DNA of 64,000 nucleotides. Source: Bacteroidales bacterium (GTDB lineage: Bacteria; Bacteroidota; Bacteroidia; Bacteroidales; F082). The notes beneath the pieces were generated by a model, which was not told the origin of the DNA, made no database searches, and worked only from the letters and a program-made list of their open reading frames with translations. Position 1 is the first letter of the stretch. Every line of letters begins with the position of its first letter. Positions 61,908-64,000 of this stretch are shown piece after piece. The stretch spans positions 171,390 through 235,389 of the forward strand of contig JAFXLL010000014.1 of assembly GCA_017531225.1 (NCBI GenBank). The letters run 5' to 3'. The translations under genes and the position numbers were made by a program.

Positions 61908-64000
61908 GTGTTGAGAAATCATAGATTATTTGTTCCGATAGCCCTAACGGCCTTGATGTTGCTTTTGGTCGGTTGTTCCACCAAAAAGAACACCTTTACG
62001 CGTCGTGTCTTCCACAACTTGACTAGCCATTACAACGTGTATTGGAATGGAGAGTATAGTCTTAAGGAAGGTGACAATCAGCTGAAGCAAAACGTCAAGG
62101 ACGATTACACCAAGATGTTGCGAGTGTATAATTATGGCACCAAAGCCAACGCCATGTCCCTTAACTCGCAGATGGACCGCGCTTTGCAGAAGACTTCCGT
62201 CTGTGTGCAGAAACACTCTATGAAATTCAATGGCAAGGAACGTGTGCGTTGGATCGACGATGCCTATCTGGTCATGGCCAAGGCACATTTCTTCAAACAG
62301 GATTACATCCCCGCCAAACGCACATTCGAATTTGTGAGCACAGAGTACTATTACAACGATATCGCATTAGTGTCGAATATGTGGCTCGTGAAGCTCTATA
62401 TTGAGACGCAGCAATATTCGAAGGCCATCGCCATGATCGAGCAGCTTCAGGCAAAGTCGGCAGGCGTAAAAAAACTTCCTAAAGAGTTCTACCGTAACTT
62501 CGAGCTCACTGTGGCCGACTATTATATCGCCATCAAGGATTATCGCAAGGCCATTGACTACCTGAAGTCGGGCATGTTGCATACCAATGATCGTGATATG
62601 CAGACCCGTTGCATGTTCATCCTCGGTCAAATCTATGCGGAACTCGGCGATAGTAAACATGCCACCGAATGGTTTAAGAAGGTTACCCGGAGAGACCCGC
62701 CATACGAGATGCTGTTCGAAGCCAAGATGAGCATGGCCAGAATGGGCTCTTCAGGCAACGCCAAAGAACTCTACAAGATGCTCAACAAGATGTTGAACGA
62801 AACCAAGAACGAAGAGTATATCGACCGTATTTACTTCGCTATGGCAGAATTGGCCTTGCGTGAAGGCGATGTGAACAAGGCCATTGGTTTCTACGGAGAG
62901 TCGGTTGCGGCAGCAACTTCCAACAACGCCCAACGCGCCAACTCTGCCCTTAAAGTTGCTGCCATCCTGTTTGATCGCAATGAATACGAACTGGCTCAGG
63001 CTTATTACGATACCGCCGTCATGGCGTTGGATAAAAACACCTATGTCGGTTATGACAGCATCCTCAATATATCGAATACGTTGAACGATTTGGTGCTGAA
63101 CCTTACGGTGATTCGTGACCAAGACAGCCTGCTGAGAGTGGCTGATATGGATTCCGTTAGCCGCATCAAACTGATCGATCAAATCATCGCCGACGTTATC
63201 GAACAGGAACAGATTGAGAAAGAAAGACAGGAATATGAGGAACAGATGGCCTTGATGGGTGGTGCCGTAGGCAACACTTCGGTTACCGATGATGGTACCA
63301 AAGGAGGAAGCTGGTATTTCTACAACGCAACAGCATTGCGAAACGGTTTCAGTGACTTCTCCAAGAAATGGGGTATGCGAAAACTCGAAGACAACTGGCG
63401 TATTTCAGACAAACGCAACATCAATAGTGGTGGCTTGAGCGACGACTTTGGTGGTGGTGGCTTTGATTCCGACGACGAGGAAGAAAGCGACACGATATCC
63501 GAGAATCTCACTAACCACGACAGAGGGTTCTATCTGGTCGACCTCCCCTTTACCGAGGAACAGAAGGAAGAGGCCCATAGACGCATTGCTGAGGCTTTGT
63601 ACAACGTCGGTTTCATTTATTTCAACCAACTCTCCGATTACCCACGTTCCATTGACGCTTATGAAGACTTGGACACCCGTTATCCTGGCAATGAGAACGA
63701 ACTCCCGGCTTGGTATGCCCTTTACAAGATGAATAAGGATATTGGGAACATGGATAAGTCTGATGACTATAAAAACCGCATCTTGAGTAAGTATCCTGAG
63801 TCGAGCTATGCCAAGTTCATCCTTGATCCCAATTACTATAAGACACTCAATGACAATGCAACTCAGGCTTCGGCGCTCTATACCAAGACCTACGAAGCTT
63901 ACCAGCAGGGGCAGTACTACCGTGTGAGGATGAACGCTGAGCGGGCACTTGATCTCTATGCTACCGACACGGCTTTTGCACCGCGTTTCGCCTTGCTTGA
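61908..64000 (+). CDS. porW: T9SS lipoprotein PorW/SprE (partial, C-terminus off the window)
   Basis: 697 codons are present. The start is a GTG at 61908 (or TTG at 61911) with AAAAGGA in front. The signal peptide ends in LLLVGC (Cys23), and the mature protein begins STKKNTFTRRVFHNLTSHYNVYWNG, typical of PorW/SprE. TPR pairs follow (RWIDDAYLVMAKAHFFKQDYIPAKRTFEFV and others), then the characteristic segment GSWYFYNATALRNGFSDFSKKWGMRKLEDNWR near residue 470 and an acidic stretch. PorW connects the T9SS motor/ring to the outer-membrane translocon. The reading frame is intact to the edge. Confidence 0.9.
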   Translation, partial: MLRNHRLFVPIALTALMLLLVGCSTKKNTFTRRVFHNLTSHYNVYWNGEYSLKEGDNQLKQNVKDDYTKMLRVYNYGTKANAMSLNSQMDRALQKTSVCVQKHSMKFNGKERVRWIDDAYLVMAKAHFFKQDYIPAKRTFEFVSTEYYYNDIALVSNMWLVKLYIETQQYSKAIAMIEQLQAKSAGVKKLPKEFYRNFELTVADYYIAIKDYRKAIDYLKSGMLHTNDRDMQTRCMFILGQIYAELGDSKHATEWFKKVTRRDPPYEMLFEAKMSMARMGSSGNAKELYKMLNKMLNETKNEEYIDRIYFAMAELALREGDVNKAIGFYGESVAAATSNNAQRANSALKVAAILFDRNEYELAQAYYDTAVMALDKNTYVGYDSILNISNTLNDLVLNLTVIRDQDSLLRVADMDSVSRIKLIDQIIADVIEQEQIEKERQEYEEQMALMGGAVGNTSVTDDGTKGGSWYFYNATALRNGFSDFSKKWGMRKLEDNWRISDKRNINSGGLSDDFGGGGFDSDDEEESDTISENLTNHDRGFYLVDLPFTEEQKEEAHRRIAEALYNVGFIYFNQLSDYPRSIDAYEDLDTRYPGNENELPAWYALYKMNKDIGNMDKSDDYKNRILSKYPESSYAKFILDPNYYKTLNDNATQASALYTKTYEAYQQGQYYRVRMNAERALDLYATDTAFAPRFALL

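Noticed and set aside
1..64000. tRNA or rRNA genes, CRISPR arrays, prophage or integrative element
   Set aside because: No cloverleaf, rRNA segment, spacer array, integrase or phage structural gene was recognised on either strand; the only mobile-type gene is the RAYT.

Overview
The window reads as a contiguous chromosomal segment of a Bacteroidota bacterium, most likely order Bacteroidales. The evidence is a type IX secretion system (T9SS) gene set (gldF at the left edge, porP-gldK-gldL-gldM-gldN in the middle, porW/sprE at the right edge), several secreted proteins ending in T9SS sorting domains (YPNPT motif, basic C-terminus), many lipoproteins, and promoters with the Bacteroidota -7 element TAnnTTTG. 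Genes are densely packed and no gap longer than about 300 bases lacks a feature. No rRNA, tRNA, CRISPR or prophage was seen.

Layout. 1-4.1 kb (minus strand): gldF (partial), a PG_1098-type methyltransferase, rluB with a repetitive Arg-rich N-terminus, a candidate small RNA locus, and a BASS-type transporter. 4.1-5.5 kb (plus): a TatD-family hydrolase and tcdA. 5.5-8.9 kb (minus): zinc-ribbon protein, YkuD lipoprotein, secreted glycosidase. 9-15.8 kb: aspS, a DUF4919-like lipoprotein, a REP-associated tyrosine transposase inside mirrored palindrome modules, phosphofructokinase, RNase H1 and an Ig-like lipoprotein. 16-31.3 kb: two giant paralogous T9SS cargo proteins (2282 and 2788 residues) built from gingipain/HagA-type adhesin modules. 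31.4-36.6 kb: rlmI, adenine deaminase, a lipoprotein, a secreted EEP-family protein with a T9SS tail, and a DUF5618-like protein.

36.6-59.1 kb is almost entirely minus strand. Read in the direction of transcription it runs: pheT, a sigma-54 activator, lptE, a TPR-like protein and secG; groES-groEL; an M23 peptidase and rseP; porP-gldK-gldL-gldM-gldN, a DMT transporter and a membrane protein; recG, dnaG and map. 59.2-64 kb returns to the plus strand: another T9SS cargo protein, a membrane-anchored Ser/Thr kinase and the start of porW.

How they work together: GldK/L/M/N, PorP and PorW build the outer-membrane export machine. At least four proteins encoded here (two giants, the EEP protein and the 454-residue protein) carry its sorting signal. 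RseP, LptE, SecG, GroESL and the M23 peptidase form an envelope-biogenesis neighbourhood around the T9SS operon. The points most worth follow-up are the giant mosaic adhesins, a repeated motif shared between the gldK leader and the first giant gene, the kinase-porW pair, the transposase with its mirrored REP modules, two divergent promoters with an almost identical 18-bp core, and a promoter-plus-terminator unit that may encode a small RNA.
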